A stretch of 64,000 bases of DNA from Pricia mediterranea (lineage in GTDB: Bacteria > Bacteroidota > Bacteroidia > Flavobacteriales > Flavobacteriaceae), in NCBI RefSeq assembly GCF_032248455.1, contig NZ_JAVTTP010000001.1:1-64000 (forward strand), given 5' to 3'. Within the stretch, counting starts at the first letter, position 1; the number at the start of each line of letters is the position of its first letter. The translations under genes were made by a program, and so were the position numbers. The notes under the pieces are model-generated. The model was not told the DNA's origin and made no database searches. It saw only the letters and a program-made list of their open reading frames with translations. Shown here in pieces: positions 1-7,835 of the stretch.

Positions 1-1
1 A

Positions 2-193
2 AGCCAGGCGATTTTTGGTTCTTTAAATTCGTACTTGAATGGTTCTGGAGTTTATTTTTCTATTTGGGAGCAACCTCCCCAGGAATTGATAAACTTATAT
101 AAATACAATCTGATCCGAAAGGGCATAACGGATAAAATTCTTGGCGGTAAATATTCAAAAGAAACTGAGCAGTATTGGAATATAATTAGGTAA
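2..193 (+). CDS. 3' end of an unidentified protein (partial)
   Basis: An open frame enters from the left edge and runs 63 codons to a TAA at 191-193. The visible part is polar and aromatic (for example FSIWEQPPQEL, ending QYWNIIR) with no membrane segment. I do not recognise the family. Codon use is A/T-rich like the next gene and unlike most of the window. It stops 47 bases before the following coding region, in the same direction. The start lies outside the window, so length and function cannot be judged. Confidence 0.55.
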   Translation, partial: SQAIFGSLNSYLNGSGVYFSIWEQPPQELINLYKYNLIRKGITDKILGGKYSKETEQYWNIIR

Positions 194-226
194 AAGGTCA
201 GCGTAGAACAATTAATAACACAAATC

Positions 227-262
227 GCGCAACGGGCTATTTGTCAATAGCAAATAGGGCGC
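227..262. repeat. Imperfect inverted repeat overlapping the start of the EEP gene
   Basis: A 7-base arm CTATTTG (237-243) pairs exactly with CAAATAG (251-257) around a 7-base loop, and an outer GCGC (227-230) can pair with GCGC (259-262). The proposed TTG start at 241 lies inside the stem. The bases GCGCTAAGTA just after it recur, with one extra C, at the far end of the gene (about 1030-1040). This resembles a recombination-site or cassette boundary, but no exact attC consensus could be fitted. Confidence 0.45.
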
Positions 263-1041
263 TAAGTAGTAAAGAAACTTCTGCTTTGAAGATTTTAACT
301 TGGAATTGTAATGGAGCATTAAGGAATAAGTTTGAACATTTATCGTCCTTTAAAGCCGATATTCATGTAATTCAAGAATGTGAGAATCCGGTCGAAATCA
401 AACATGACAAATACAGGAAGTGGGCAGAAAACCATTGTTGGATTGGAGATAGCAAGAATAGAGGAATCGGAATTTTTGCCGACAAAAGCATAAAATTGGA
501 CAAGCTAAATTGGTCAGACTGTTATGAAGGTCAAAAAGTAAAACATTTCTTACCCTGCCGAATAAATCGCGATTTTAATTTATTGGCCGTTTGGACTCAT
601 AAAAACAATGCCCCCACGTTTGGATATATCGGACAATTATGGAAATATATCCAAGTAAATAAAGCAAACTTCAAAAATAGTCTAATTCTAGGGGATTTCA
701 ATAGCAACGTCTTCTGGGACAAACGGAGTAGATGGTGGAACCACTCGGACGTTGTTCGGGAACTCAAAAAAATTGGTATTGAAAGCCTGTATCACAAATA
801 TTGGTCTGAAGAACAAGGTAAAGAAACTCGGCCTACCCTTTTTCTTCAGAGAAACTTATTAAAACCCTATCACATCGATTATGTCTTTGGGAGTAAGGAA
901 TTTCAAAACGCTCTAAAGAAAATGGAGGTCGGAGATGTAAATAAATGGCTTAAATTCAGCGATCATTTACCAATAACTTGTGAATTCGCACCAGACTTAA
1001 CGCTTGCCAATACCCTTAATGAAAATATAGCGCCTAAGTAA
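241..1041 (+). CDS. Endonuclease/exonuclease/phosphatase (EEP) family protein
   Basis: A 266-residue protein of the EEP fold, the Mg-dependent phosphodiesterase/phosphatase superfamily that includes exonuclease III and DNase I. The hallmark motifs are in order: WNCNG (21-25), QE (45-46), GDFNS (151-155), HIDYVF (211-216) and SDH (240-242), so the active site looks intact. There is no signal peptide, so it is probably cytoplasmic. The substrate cannot be inferred. No ATG precedes the first essential motif; TTG at 241 is the best start, but it sits in a hairpin, and the true start could be another non-ATG codon as far up as 190. A/T-rich codon use and the flanking GCGC(C)TAAGTA repeat suggest recent transfer. 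Confidence 0.72.
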   Translation: MSIANRALSSKETSALKILTWNCNGALRNKFEHLSSFKADIHVIQECENPVEIKHDKYRKWAENHCWIGDSKNRGIGIFADKSIKLDKLNWSDCYEGQKVKHFLPCRINRDFNLLAVWTHKNNAPTFGYIGQLWKYIQVNKANFKNSLILGDFNSNVFWDKRSRWWNHSDVVRELKKIGIESLYHKYWSEEQGKETRPTLFLQRNLLKPYHIDYVFGSKEFQNALKKMEVGDVNKWLKFSDHLPITCEFAPDLTLANTLNENIAPK

Positions 1042-1390
1042 TGGCTGCAATTGCTAGGAGTTGCTTGGAAGACCGACAATCACTCCTTCTTAGATGCTGG
1101 CTTTGGCCAGCCCTCGTAGGGAGCAACCTGAGCGAGTACTTTAAAAGTAACGATTTCACCGTCGCAATCATAAGAAGGATGCAACAGCATCACTGAACAA
1201 GCAAATGACAAATTTCGATGGATTACAATCTTAAGTAAATATCCTAATAACCAAGACGTGTAATGGTATCGCTAATAACTGAGTGTTCCTGTGGACGACA
1301 CAACCCATATCAAAGTGGTAAGGCTACATTTTGAACTAATATTAGTGTGAAAAAATTACTATGTGTGCATTAAGTGTGCAATTATGAAAA
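1042..1390. other. Non-coding stretch with nested inverted repeats
   Basis: No credible open frame on either strand. Several short inverted repeats are visible: GCTGGC-TTTG-GCCAGC (1096-1111) lies inside a wider pair formed by GTTGCT (near 1062) and AGCAAC (near 1122), and ACTTT/AAAGT pair around 1138-1150. This could be a structured RNA, a recombination site of the cassette upstream, or decayed sequence. It does not match any RNA family I know. Confidence 0.35.
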
Positions 1391-1431
1391 AATAAAAAAC
1401 CCAATACATTGATAGTTAATGTACTGGGTGT
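1391..1431 (-). terminator. Rho-independent terminator of tRNA-Ser
   Basis: Twelve-base arms (1399-1410 and 1418-1429) pair with a single mismatch around a 7-base loop. Read on the minus strand the hairpin is followed by a T-rich run (complement of 1381-1398). It lies directly downstream of the minus-strand tRNA. Confidence 0.8.
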
Positions 1432-1439
1432 TTAATAAG

Positions 1440-1524
1440 CGGAGGAAGAGGGATTCGAACCCCCGGAGGTGTGACCCTCGCTGGTTTTCAAGACCAGTGC
1501 ATTCGACCGCTCTGCCATTCCTCC
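1440..1524 (-). tRNA. tRNA-Ser(TGA)
   Basis: Read on the minus strand this 85-nt sequence folds as a long-variable-arm tRNA. The acceptor stem GGAGGAA pairs with TTCCTCC and is followed by discriminator G. The anticodon stem CTGGT/ACCAG encloses a loop with TGA, reading UCA serine codons. The T arm carries GGTTCGAATCC. The variable arm of class II serine tRNAs is present. CCA is not encoded. A terminator follows directly. Confidence 0.95.
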
Positions 1525-1694
1525 ATACTACTACTAAGGTACCAAGATGGTTACTGCATTACAGGCCAACTTGGCGGGTGCAAATATAGAAAGCTTTTTC
1601 GTACCGATAAACCTTTTTTTCGATTTTATATAAGTTCGTCAACAGAGGAAACAATTTACTCACGTCTAAAGGTCAAATTCCCTAAATTGCCGAA

Positions 1695-2702
1695 ATGCAA
1701 CTTCCCTTGGTCAGCATCCTTATTCCTTTTAAGAATACCGAACGGTTTTTAAATGATTGTCTGGATTCAATCCGTATCCAATCCTACGAAAATTGGGAGG
1801 TACTAGCGGTAAACGACCACTCCACCGACCATAGCTTATCTCTCGTCCATGGCTATGCTGACAATGACAATCGAATCAAAGTGTTTCAAAATGAAGGCAA
1901 GGGAATAATCCACGCCCTCCGCACGGCTTACGGTAAAAGCAGCGGCCTGCTCATCACCCGTATGGATTCCGACGATATCATGCTCCCCAATAAATTACAG
2001 GTCATGGTTGATTCCCTTCGCAGAAATGGGAGCGGCCACCTGGCGGTCGGTCAAGTAGAATATTTCTCCCATCGGGGGGTTAGTGACGGCTACGCCCGCT
2101 ACGAGAAATGGCTGAACGGGCTCACTGCAGCGGGCAAAAATTATTCTGAAATTTATAAGGAATGTGTTATCCCATCTCCCTGCTGGATGGTCTTTCGGGA
2201 GGACCTGAATGCCTGCGGAGGCTTCGGACCCAATCGCTATCCCGAGGATTACGACTTGACCTTCCGCTTTTATGCAGAGGGACTCAAATGCATTCCCAGC
2301 AACCAAGTCCTGCACCGATGGCGGGACTATGACACCCGCACTTCCCGAACCAGCAAGCACTATGCGCAAAATTATTTTCTGGATATCAAGCTGCACTACT
2401 TCATCGAGCTCGACCGGAATCCGCAGCGCCCCCTGGCCATTTGGGGTGCAGGCAAGAAGGGCAAGGAAATCGCAAAGGGACTCCAAAAGCGCCGCCTCGA
2501 TTTTTATTGGCTCTGCGATAATCCAAAGAAAATCGGGAAGCAGATATACGGTAAAACGATGCTGCACTACAGCGAATTGAAAGCTCTTAAAAACCCACAA
2601 AGCATCGTTACCGTGGCCAATGAAGAGGCACAAAAAATGATAAAAACGTACTTCGCCGAAATGGGACTAAAGCATATGGCGGATTATTTTTTCTTCTGCT
2701 AA
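1695..2702 (+). CDS. Glycosyltransferase family 2 with C-terminal Rossmann-like extension
   Basis: The N-terminal part is a GT-A glycosyltransferase: a VSILIPFKN strand near residue 6, the VNDHSTD nucleotide-binding motif near 39, and the metal-binding DSDD at 91-94. A lower-scoring acceptor region follows. From about residue 245 a glycine-rich AIWGAGKKGKEI motif starts a short Rossmann-like domain, as found in other GT2 proteins of polysaccharide loci and sometimes linked to nucleotide-sugar binding. No signal peptide or membrane helix. It stands alone between tRNA-Ser and the BatA-like operon, so the glycan it builds is unknown. ATG at 1695 gives a full-length domain. Confidence 0.85.
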   Translation: MQLPLVSILIPFKNTERFLNDCLDSIRIQSYENWEVLAVNDHSTDHSLSLVHGYADNDNRIKVFQNEGKGIIHALRTAYGKSSGLLITRMDSDDIMLPNKLQVMVDSLRRNGSGHLAVGQVEYFSHRGVSDGYARYEKWLNGLTAAGKNYSEIYKECVIPSPCWMVFREDLNACGGFGPNRYPEDYDLTFRFYAEGLKCIPSNQVLHRWRDYDTRTSRTSKHYAQNYFLDIKLHYFIELDRNPQRPLAIWGAGKKGKEIAKGLQKRRLDFYWLCDNPKKIGKQIYGKTMLHYSELKALKNPQSIVTVANEEAQKMIKTYFAEMGLKHMADYFFFC

Positions 2703-2952
2703 TATGTCTGTATTGAGTATCGAGTACAGTTATTTGGAAAAAATTTAATTTACGATGAGCGCGGGAGGCTGTATTGTGAATGGTCTTGTACCTAAAACCG
2801 ACCTAATATATACTGCGTATTCAGAAACAGCAAATTCCCCCATACAATATCTACATTCATTTAGCGCATCGTACTCTGTACTCAATACTTTGTACTTTGT
2901 ACTAATCAAGTACTAAGTACTTTTACCTACCTTTGCAGTCTCAATCCGGGAA
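2703..2952. other. Intergenic region with short TACT-type repeats
   Basis: No gene seen. It contains reiterated TGTACT / AGTACT / TACTCAATACT words between about 2870 and 2925, followed by the promoter box of the next gene. Almost the same words occur at 24205-24245. Confidence 0.5.
2928..2935 (+). promoter_or_regulatory. Promoter -7 box (TACCTTTG) of the BatA-like operon
   Basis: Exact match to the Bacteroidota TANNTTTG element, 17 bases before the ATG at 2953. No TTTG was found at the usual -33 spacing, so the upstream element is weak or absent. Confidence 0.5.
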
Positions 2953-4878
2953 ATGCAGTTTAAACATCCAGAACTTCTTTGGGGCCTCTTCCTTCTTCTG
3001 ATTCCCGTTATCATTCATCTTTTTCAACTGCGGCGGTTTGAGAAAACGCCGTTTACCAATGTCAAATTTTTAAAGCAGGTCGTTGCGGAATCTCGGCGCA
3101 GCAATATCTTGAAGAAATGGCTGTTACTGTGTACGAGGCTCATTCTTCTAGCGGCGTTGATCTTGGCATTTGCACAACCTTTTTTTGCAGATCAATACGC
3201 ACTACGTCAGAAAGAAACCGTTATTTACTTAGATAATTCTTTTAGTGTACAGGCTAAGTCTGCAAATACCACAATGCTAGAGGATGCGATACAGGCACTT
3301 ATAAAATCCATACCCAAGAACCAAAGTTTCAGCCTGTTCACGAATGAAAAGGTATTCAATCAAATTTCCTTGCCCGAGGCACAGAACGACCTGCTGGATA
3401 TCGAGTCCACTTCCGAGCAGCTTCAACTGAACCAAATTTATCTAAAAGCGAATACTTTATTTACAAAGGACCCCGAGACCGCAAAAAACTTAGTGTTGGT
3501 CTCCGATTTTCAAGCCCGGATGGCCTCATCGAACATAGATACCGTCCCCGGTACGGTAAAAAAATACCTGGTGCCGCTATCCAAGGGAGACATTGAAAAT
3601 GTAGCCTTGGACTCCCTCTACCTCGATGGACAAAATTCTGATAATATAGAACTTACGGCTATTGTCTCACGCACTGGTTCTATAGAAGGCACCCCCGTAT
3701 CCCTCTTCAACGGGGAGCGGCTCATCGCAAAAACGGCAGCGGTCTTTGAAGAAAACAATCAGACCAAGGTCCAGTTTTCGCTTCCCAAGAACGAGAAGCT
3801 AGATGGCAAACTGGAGGTCTCCGATTCAGGATTAAACTATGACAACCGGCTGTATTTCAACATCGATTCCAAGGAAAAGATAAAAGTACTTGTGATCGGT
3901 AACGTCGCGGACGATTATTTAGAAAAAATCTACAATGTCGCGGAATTCAATCTTACCACCACTTCGCTTGATCAATTGAATTACGGTGACTTAGACATCC
4001 AGAACCTGATTATCCTGAATGAACTACCCTCCATACCCCCAGCCCTGACTACCCGGCTGCGCTCCTTTACCGATAATGGAGGAAGCCTTACGATTGTGCC
4101 CTCCGGCGAAATTGACTTGAACTCTTACAACCTATTGATATCCAACTACTTTTCGAGTTCGCTTAAAGAAACAGTTTATGCCGAACGAAGCGTCACCAAC
4201 ATTTCTTTTTCACATCCCCTGTTCCGCAACGTATTCGAAAAGAATGTGACTAATTTTCAATTTCCAAAGGTATCGCAACATTTCGGTGTCAAGACGACCG
4301 CGGCTTGGGCTTTGGCGTTTCAAAATAACACCCCGTTCTTAATCGGTCGCGAGGGCTTTTACCTCTTTACCGCATCGATTACCCTTGAAAATTCCAACTT
4401 TAAAAATTCTCCTTTAATCGTACCGACTTTCTATAATATGGGGAATAACAGCTTAAAACTGCCCCCGCTATACGGGGTTCTTGGGAACGATGTATCGATA
4501 GACGTATCGGCCAGCTTGTCCGATGACACCATCCTAAAAGTAAAAAAGGGAGATTACGAGTTCATTCCTCGACAGCAGGCCTACGCGAATAAGGTAACCC
4601 TCACTTTCGACGAAAACTTAAAAGAAGACGGTATATATACTATCTCTCAAAACGATGAGCCTTTGCAACGCATAAGCTTTAATTACGACCGAGGGGAAAG
4701 CGAGTTAAACTATATGGACCTGAACGACCTTTCTGCGCTATCACAGTCCCCCTCTATTGCCTCCCTGTTCGATAGCCTGGAAAAAGACAATCGCATCACG
4801 GTGCTTTGGAAATGGTTCGTTATTTTAGCACTACTGATGATGGCCGCGGAAATTTTAATCCAAAAGTTTCTCGCTTAG
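2953..4878 (+). CDS. BatA-domain, VWA-like membrane protein
   Basis: A 641-residue protein that opens with the two-helix BatA N-terminal domain: a first membrane segment at about 8-27 (PELLWGLFLLLIPVIIHLFQ), a basic stretch, then a second helix near 56-75. A VWA-like region follows with the MIDAS-type DNSFS near residue 94. Most of the rest is predicted periplasmic and ends in a C-terminal helix with ILIQKF. Bat proteins form membrane complexes linked to stress tolerance or envelope maturation in Bacteroidota, but this long lone type is not functionally defined. It heads a same-strand run with the dihydroorotase-like gene 152 bases downstream. Confidence 0.8.
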   Translation: MQFKHPELLWGLFLLLIPVIIHLFQLRRFEKTPFTNVKFLKQVVAESRRSNILKKWLLLCTRLILLAALILAFAQPFFADQYALRQKETVIYLDNSFSVQAKSANTTMLEDAIQALIKSIPKNQSFSLFTNEKVFNQISLPEAQNDLLDIESTSEQLQLNQIYLKANTLFTKDPETAKNLVLVSDFQARMASSNIDTVPGTVKKYLVPLSKGDIENVALDSLYLDGQNSDNIELTAIVSRTGSIEGTPVSLFNGERLIAKTAAVFEENNQTKVQFSLPKNEKLDGKLEVSDSGLNYDNRLYFNIDSKEKIKVLVIGNVADDYLEKIYNVAEFNLTTTSLDQLNYGDLDIQNLIILNELPSIPPALTTRLRSFTDNGGSLTIVPSGEIDLNSYNLLISNYFSSSLKETVYAERSVTNISFSHPLFRNVFEKNVTNFQFPKVSQHFGVKTTAAWALAFQNNTPFLIGREGFYLFTASITLENSNFKNSPLIVPTFYNMGNNSLKLPPLYGVLGNDVSIDVSASLSDDTILKVKKGDYEFIPRQQAYANKVTLTFDENLKEDGIYTISQNDEPLQRISFNYDRGESELNYMDLNDLSALSQSPSIASLFDSLEKDNRITVLWKWFVILALLMMAAEILIQKFLA

Positions 4879-5030
4879 GAACTGTGCCTGAACGATGTGA
4901 TTAGAGTTTTTGTGGGTCTTTATCGATGTTCTTGAAGCAAGATAATGGAAACGATCGCCTTAACCAAGAATATAGGTACAACGTCATAAGTAACTAATGA
5001 TAAGCATTTTAAAATCAACAATCACCTGCA

Positions 5031-6284
5031 ATGAATCTGCTACTCAAATCCGCCAAAATTATTGATTCCCACAATGGGAAGCTTCATTCAAAAAAGCGGG
5101 ACATCCTCATTAAAAATGGGGTAATCGACAAAATTGCGGTCGAAATTGCACCTGAAAATAAGACGGAGACAGTTTCCTTAACCAATCTGCACATATCCCC
5201 AGGCTGGTTCGATAGCGGGGTCAGCTTCGGTGAACCGGGCTTTGAGGAGCGGGAAACCATCGCAAACGGGCTGCAAACGGCTGCCAAAAGCGGGTTTACC
5301 GACATCGTACTCAATCCGAATACCCATCCGGTTCCGGATAGCGGTTCCGATATCGTTTTCTTGCGCAATGCCGGAAAGGGCCATCTGACCGACCTACATC
5401 CTTTGGGCGCATTGACCGTAAAGGCCGAAGGCAATGATCTGGCAGAACTCTACGACATGAAAAATACGGGAGCGGTGGGTTTCTACGATTTTAAACATCC
5501 CATCGAAAATGCAAATCTCCTAAAGATCGCCCTGCAGTACGTCTCCAATTTCGGGGGACTGGCCTATTCCTTTCCGATGGACACCAGTGTTGCGGGAAAG
5601 GGAAATGTCAACGAGGGGGAGTCCTCGGTCAGGTTGGGCCTTAAGGGTATTCCCGCCCTGGCGGAGGAATTACGGATTGTTAGAGATCTGTTCATCCTCG
5701 AATACACCGAAGGAAAACTACACATTCCCACAATTTCGACCGCAGGTTCGGTGAAATTGATTGCCGACGCCAAGAAGAAAGGATTAGATGTCAGCTGTAG
5801 CGTAGCGGTTCATAACCTGTTCTATTCGGATTCCGAATTGAAGGAATTCGACGCCGCTTATAAGGTATTGCCCCCATTGCGGACCAAAAAAGACATGGAC
5901 GCACTGACCGAAGGGCTAAGGGATGGCATCGTCGATTTCGTAACCAGCGACCATATTCCCATGAACATCGAAAAAAAGGAGATGGAGTTTGAAAATGCAG
6001 CCTTTGGAAGCATCGGATTGGAAAGTGCCTTTGGCAGCCTGAACCGAATATTCGGCATGGAAACCGCCATCGGTCTCCTCACGAAAGGAAGGGAAAGATA
6101 TGGATTAAAACTGGCACAGATCAAAGAAGGTGAACCGGCCGATCTCACGCTTTTCGACCCGGATGCGGAGTATAGATTTGACCAGGGGGACATCACATCC
6201 TCTTCTAAAAATAGTATGTTTTTAGGGGCGAAGCTCAAAGGCCGGGTGTACGGCATCATAAATAACGGGCAAATTCTTATTTGA
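5031..6284 (+). CDS. Dihydroorotase-like protein with degenerate active site
   Basis: A 417-residue amidohydrolase-fold protein clearly related to dihydroorotase of pyrimidine synthesis: PGWFDSGVSFGEPG aligns with the usual PGxxDxHVHxREPG, and the later VLPPLRTKKDMDAL, LRDGIVDFVTSDHIP and FGSIGLESAF blocks match well. The HxH metal pair is replaced by DSGVS near residue 62, and the next histidine block reads HIPTIST, so the zinc site looks lost; only the late TSDH aspartate is kept. This is the pattern of non-catalytic PyrC'-type subunits, which in other bacteria act as structural partners of aspartate transcarbamoylase. No pyrB lies in the window. The gene is often annotated simply as dihydroorotase. 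Confidence 0.85.
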   Translation: MNLLLKSAKIIDSHNGKLHSKKRDILIKNGVIDKIAVEIAPENKTETVSLTNLHISPGWFDSGVSFGEPGFEERETIANGLQTAAKSGFTDIVLNPNTHPVPDSGSDIVFLRNAGKGHLTDLHPLGALTVKAEGNDLAELYDMKNTGAVGFYDFKHPIENANLLKIALQYVSNFGGLAYSFPMDTSVAGKGNVNEGESSVRLGLKGIPALAEELRIVRDLFILEYTEGKLHIPTISTAGSVKLIADAKKKGLDVSCSVAVHNLFYSDSELKEFDAAYKVLPPLRTKKDMDALTEGLRDGIVDFVTSDHIPMNIEKKEMEFENAAFGSIGLESAFGSLNRIFGMETAIGLLTKGRERYGLKLAQIKEGEPADLTLFDPDAEYRFDQGDITSSSKNSMFLGAKLKGRVYGIINNGQILI

Positions 6285-6288
6285 TTCT

Positions 6289-6296
6289 TACCTTTG
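6289..6296 (+). promoter_or_regulatory. Promoter -7 box (TACCTTTG) just upstream of the small membrane gene
   Basis: Exact TANNTTTG match ending 5 bases before the ATG at 6302. If used, the transcript would be nearly leaderless. It may supplement read-through from the operon promoter. Confidence 0.4.
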
Positions 6297-6301
6297 ACCT
6301 T

Positions 6302-6625
6302 ATGGAGACCGTAAAAGAAGGAAAGACCACGGCAATTGTCGCCTACATCACGATAATCGGATGCTTGATAGCCATAACCTTAAACATGGATCCCAAGAAC
6401 GGTTTTGCCCGTTTTCATATTCGACAGGCCTTCGGCATCCATTTAATTTTTCACGGGTTCGCTTTATTTTCCAGTGTCTGGTACAATCCGTATGCCCTAT
6501 ACGGACTCTATCTTTGTTATTTTATTCTATGGATCTATGGATTTCTCGGGGCGCTTAACGGAAAAAAGCAAGCCATCCCGATTTTAGGTCCTTATTTTCA
6601 AAAATGGTTTACATTTATCCCATGA
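6302..6625 (+). CDS. Small multi-pass membrane protein (DUF4870/Tic20-like)
   Basis: A 107-residue protein with about three hydrophobic helices (TTAIVAYITIIGCLIAITL; HLIFHGFALFSSVW; YGLYLCYFILWIYGFLGAL) and a FHIRQAFGIH motif between the first two that recalls the 'HxxQA' turn of DUF4870/Tic20-like proteins. Function unknown. A TTG upstream at 6281 would overlap the preceding gene, but a promoter box lies between that TTG and the ATG, so ATG at 6302 was chosen. Its TGA overlaps the ATG of the esterase gene (ATGA at 6622), which indicates translational coupling. Confidence 0.75.
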   Translation: METVKEGKTTAIVAYITIIGCLIAITLNMDPKNGFARFHIRQAFGIHLIFHGFALFSSVWYNPYALYGLYLCYFILWIYGFLGALNGKKQAIPILGPYFQKWFTFIP

Positions 6626-7281
6626 CTACAGCTCCCCTATCCCTCGAACACCTAATTCGGCCCTCATCGATAACAGAGGGGAAACCCCCCGTATTGTTCC
6701 TGTTTCACGGGTATGGCAGTAATGAGGAGGATTTATTTTCCTTTGCCCCGGAACTTCCTAAGGAACTATGTATCATTTCGGTGCGGGCCCCCTACCCTAT
6801 GGAGCCTTTCGGAAACGCCTGGTATGCCATCAATTTCGATGCACAGCAGGGAAAATGGAGCGATGACGAACAGGCTGTACTGTCCCGGGAAAAAATTGTG
6901 GGATTTATCGATGAGGCCTGTAAAACTTACGGCCTAAACGAGGAGAATATCAACCTTTTAGGATTTAGCCAAGGAACGATTCTAAGCTACGCAGTGGCCT
7001 TGTCCTATCCCGAAAAAATTAGAAACGTTATTGCGCTAAGCGGCTATATCAACGAGAATATCCTGGTGGAAGGTTACTCGAAAAACAACTTCGAAAATCT
7101 TAGGATATACGCCTCCCACGGACAAGTGGACCAGGTAATTCCGCCGGAATGGGCCCAAAAGTCCCCCGCATTTTTAGAGAAACTGGGTATTGAACACGTG
7201 TACGAAGAGTTTCCCGTCGGCCACGGGGTCGCCCCGCAGAATTTCCATGCGTTCAATAAATGGCTTATGGAGAGAATTTAA
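6622..7281 (+). CDS. Alpha/beta hydrolase, phospholipase/carboxylesterase family
   Basis: A 219-residue serine hydrolase of the Abhydrolase_2 group (YpfH, acyl-protein thioesterase and carboxylesterase relatives). The oxyanion-hole segment LFLFHGYGSNEEDL is near residue 25, the nucleophile is in GFSQG (about 119-123), the acid lies in HGQVDQVIP, and the histidine in VGHGV near the end, so the triad is complete. No signal peptide; a cytosolic esterase acting on short or medium acyl esters is likely. The start at 6622 overlaps the previous stop by 4 bases; an ATG six codons earlier would overlap more. Its stop overlaps that of the convergent gene. Confidence 0.85.
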   Translation: MTTAPLSLEHLIRPSSITEGKPPVLFLFHGYGSNEEDLFSFAPELPKELCIISVRAPYPMEPFGNAWYAINFDAQQGKWSDDEQAVLSREKIVGFIDEACKTYGLNEENINLLGFSQGTILSYAVALSYPEKIRNVIALSGYINENILVEGYSKNNFENLRIYASHGQVDQVIPPEWAQKSPAFLEKLGIEHVYEEFPVGHGVAPQNFHAFNKWLMERI

Positions 7282-7772
7282 TTACTTCTAGCATACAGCA
7301 GGTGGTCGATCAAGGTGAAGTCTACCCCTAGATCATCCTTAAGTTCGTAGCCGATCAATAGTTCTCCCCAATACTTTCCATCGGAAAAATCGGCCAATAT
7401 CCATTTATGGTTCAGCACCTCGATTTTATTGATCTTGAAATCACCTTCCATCCCCTCATAAGGCACAAGCGGATTGGTACCATTGCTTTCATTGGTTTCC
7501 AACAGTTTATCCCTAATATAGCTGGAAGGGTTTTCCAGTGATAGGTGGTCGTAATAGACCAGGGCATCATCATTGTTTTCCAGAGAGAAATATTGCATTT
7601 CGAGCACTCGCAATTGAGTGTTTTTGAGGGAATCCTGCAAGTGTTCCACCTCGGACCTTAAACTCGTGATCCGCGCGTCTTTGGCTTTCGACATCTTGCC
7701 ACCGCTCACAAACAGATAGAGGCTGATAAGGGCCATAAAAACGACTAGGTAGAGAAGAATCTTATTTTTCAT
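7278..7772 (-). CDS. Membrane-anchored coiled-coil protein, unknown function
   Basis: A 164-residue protein with one N-terminal membrane helix (LLYLVVFMALISLYLFVSG, about 6-24), a heptad-like stretch (ITSLRSEVEHLQDSLKNTQL) and a mixed C-terminal domain ending in DLGVDFTLIDHLLYARSN. The order fits a single-pass protein with its domain outside the cytoplasm. I recognise no catalytic motif, though relatives in this group are often called hydrolases. TTG at 7775 precedes the ATG at 7772; the ATG was chosen. It converges on the esterase gene with a 4-base overlap (7278-7281), leaving no room for a terminator. Confidence 0.65.
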   Translation of the reverse strand: MKNKILLYLVVFMALISLYLFVSGGKMSKAKDARITSLRSEVEHLQDSLKNTQLRVLEMQYFSLENNDDALVYYDHLSLENPSSYIRDKLLETNESNGTNPLVPYEGMEGDFKINKIEVLNHKWILADFSDGKYWGELLIGYELKDDLGVDFTLIDHLLYARSN

Positions 7773-7835
7773 CAATTCAAATTCAATAGTATATATGACG
7801 CATGTATTTACGCAGAGCCGAGGCGCGAATTTACA

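Noticed and set aside
1440-1524. Prophage or integrative element in the window attached to the tRNA
   Set aside because: No integrase, phage structural gene or repeated tRNA end was seen inside the window; only the left flank looks foreign.
1471-1752. 93-codon plus-strand frame overlapping tRNA-Ser
   Set aside because: It covers most of the tRNA on the other strand and overlaps the start of the glycosyltransferase gene; a shadow.
5084-5434. Antisense frames inside the dihydroorotase-like gene
   Set aside because: Entirely opposite a well-supported gene, with no known domain.
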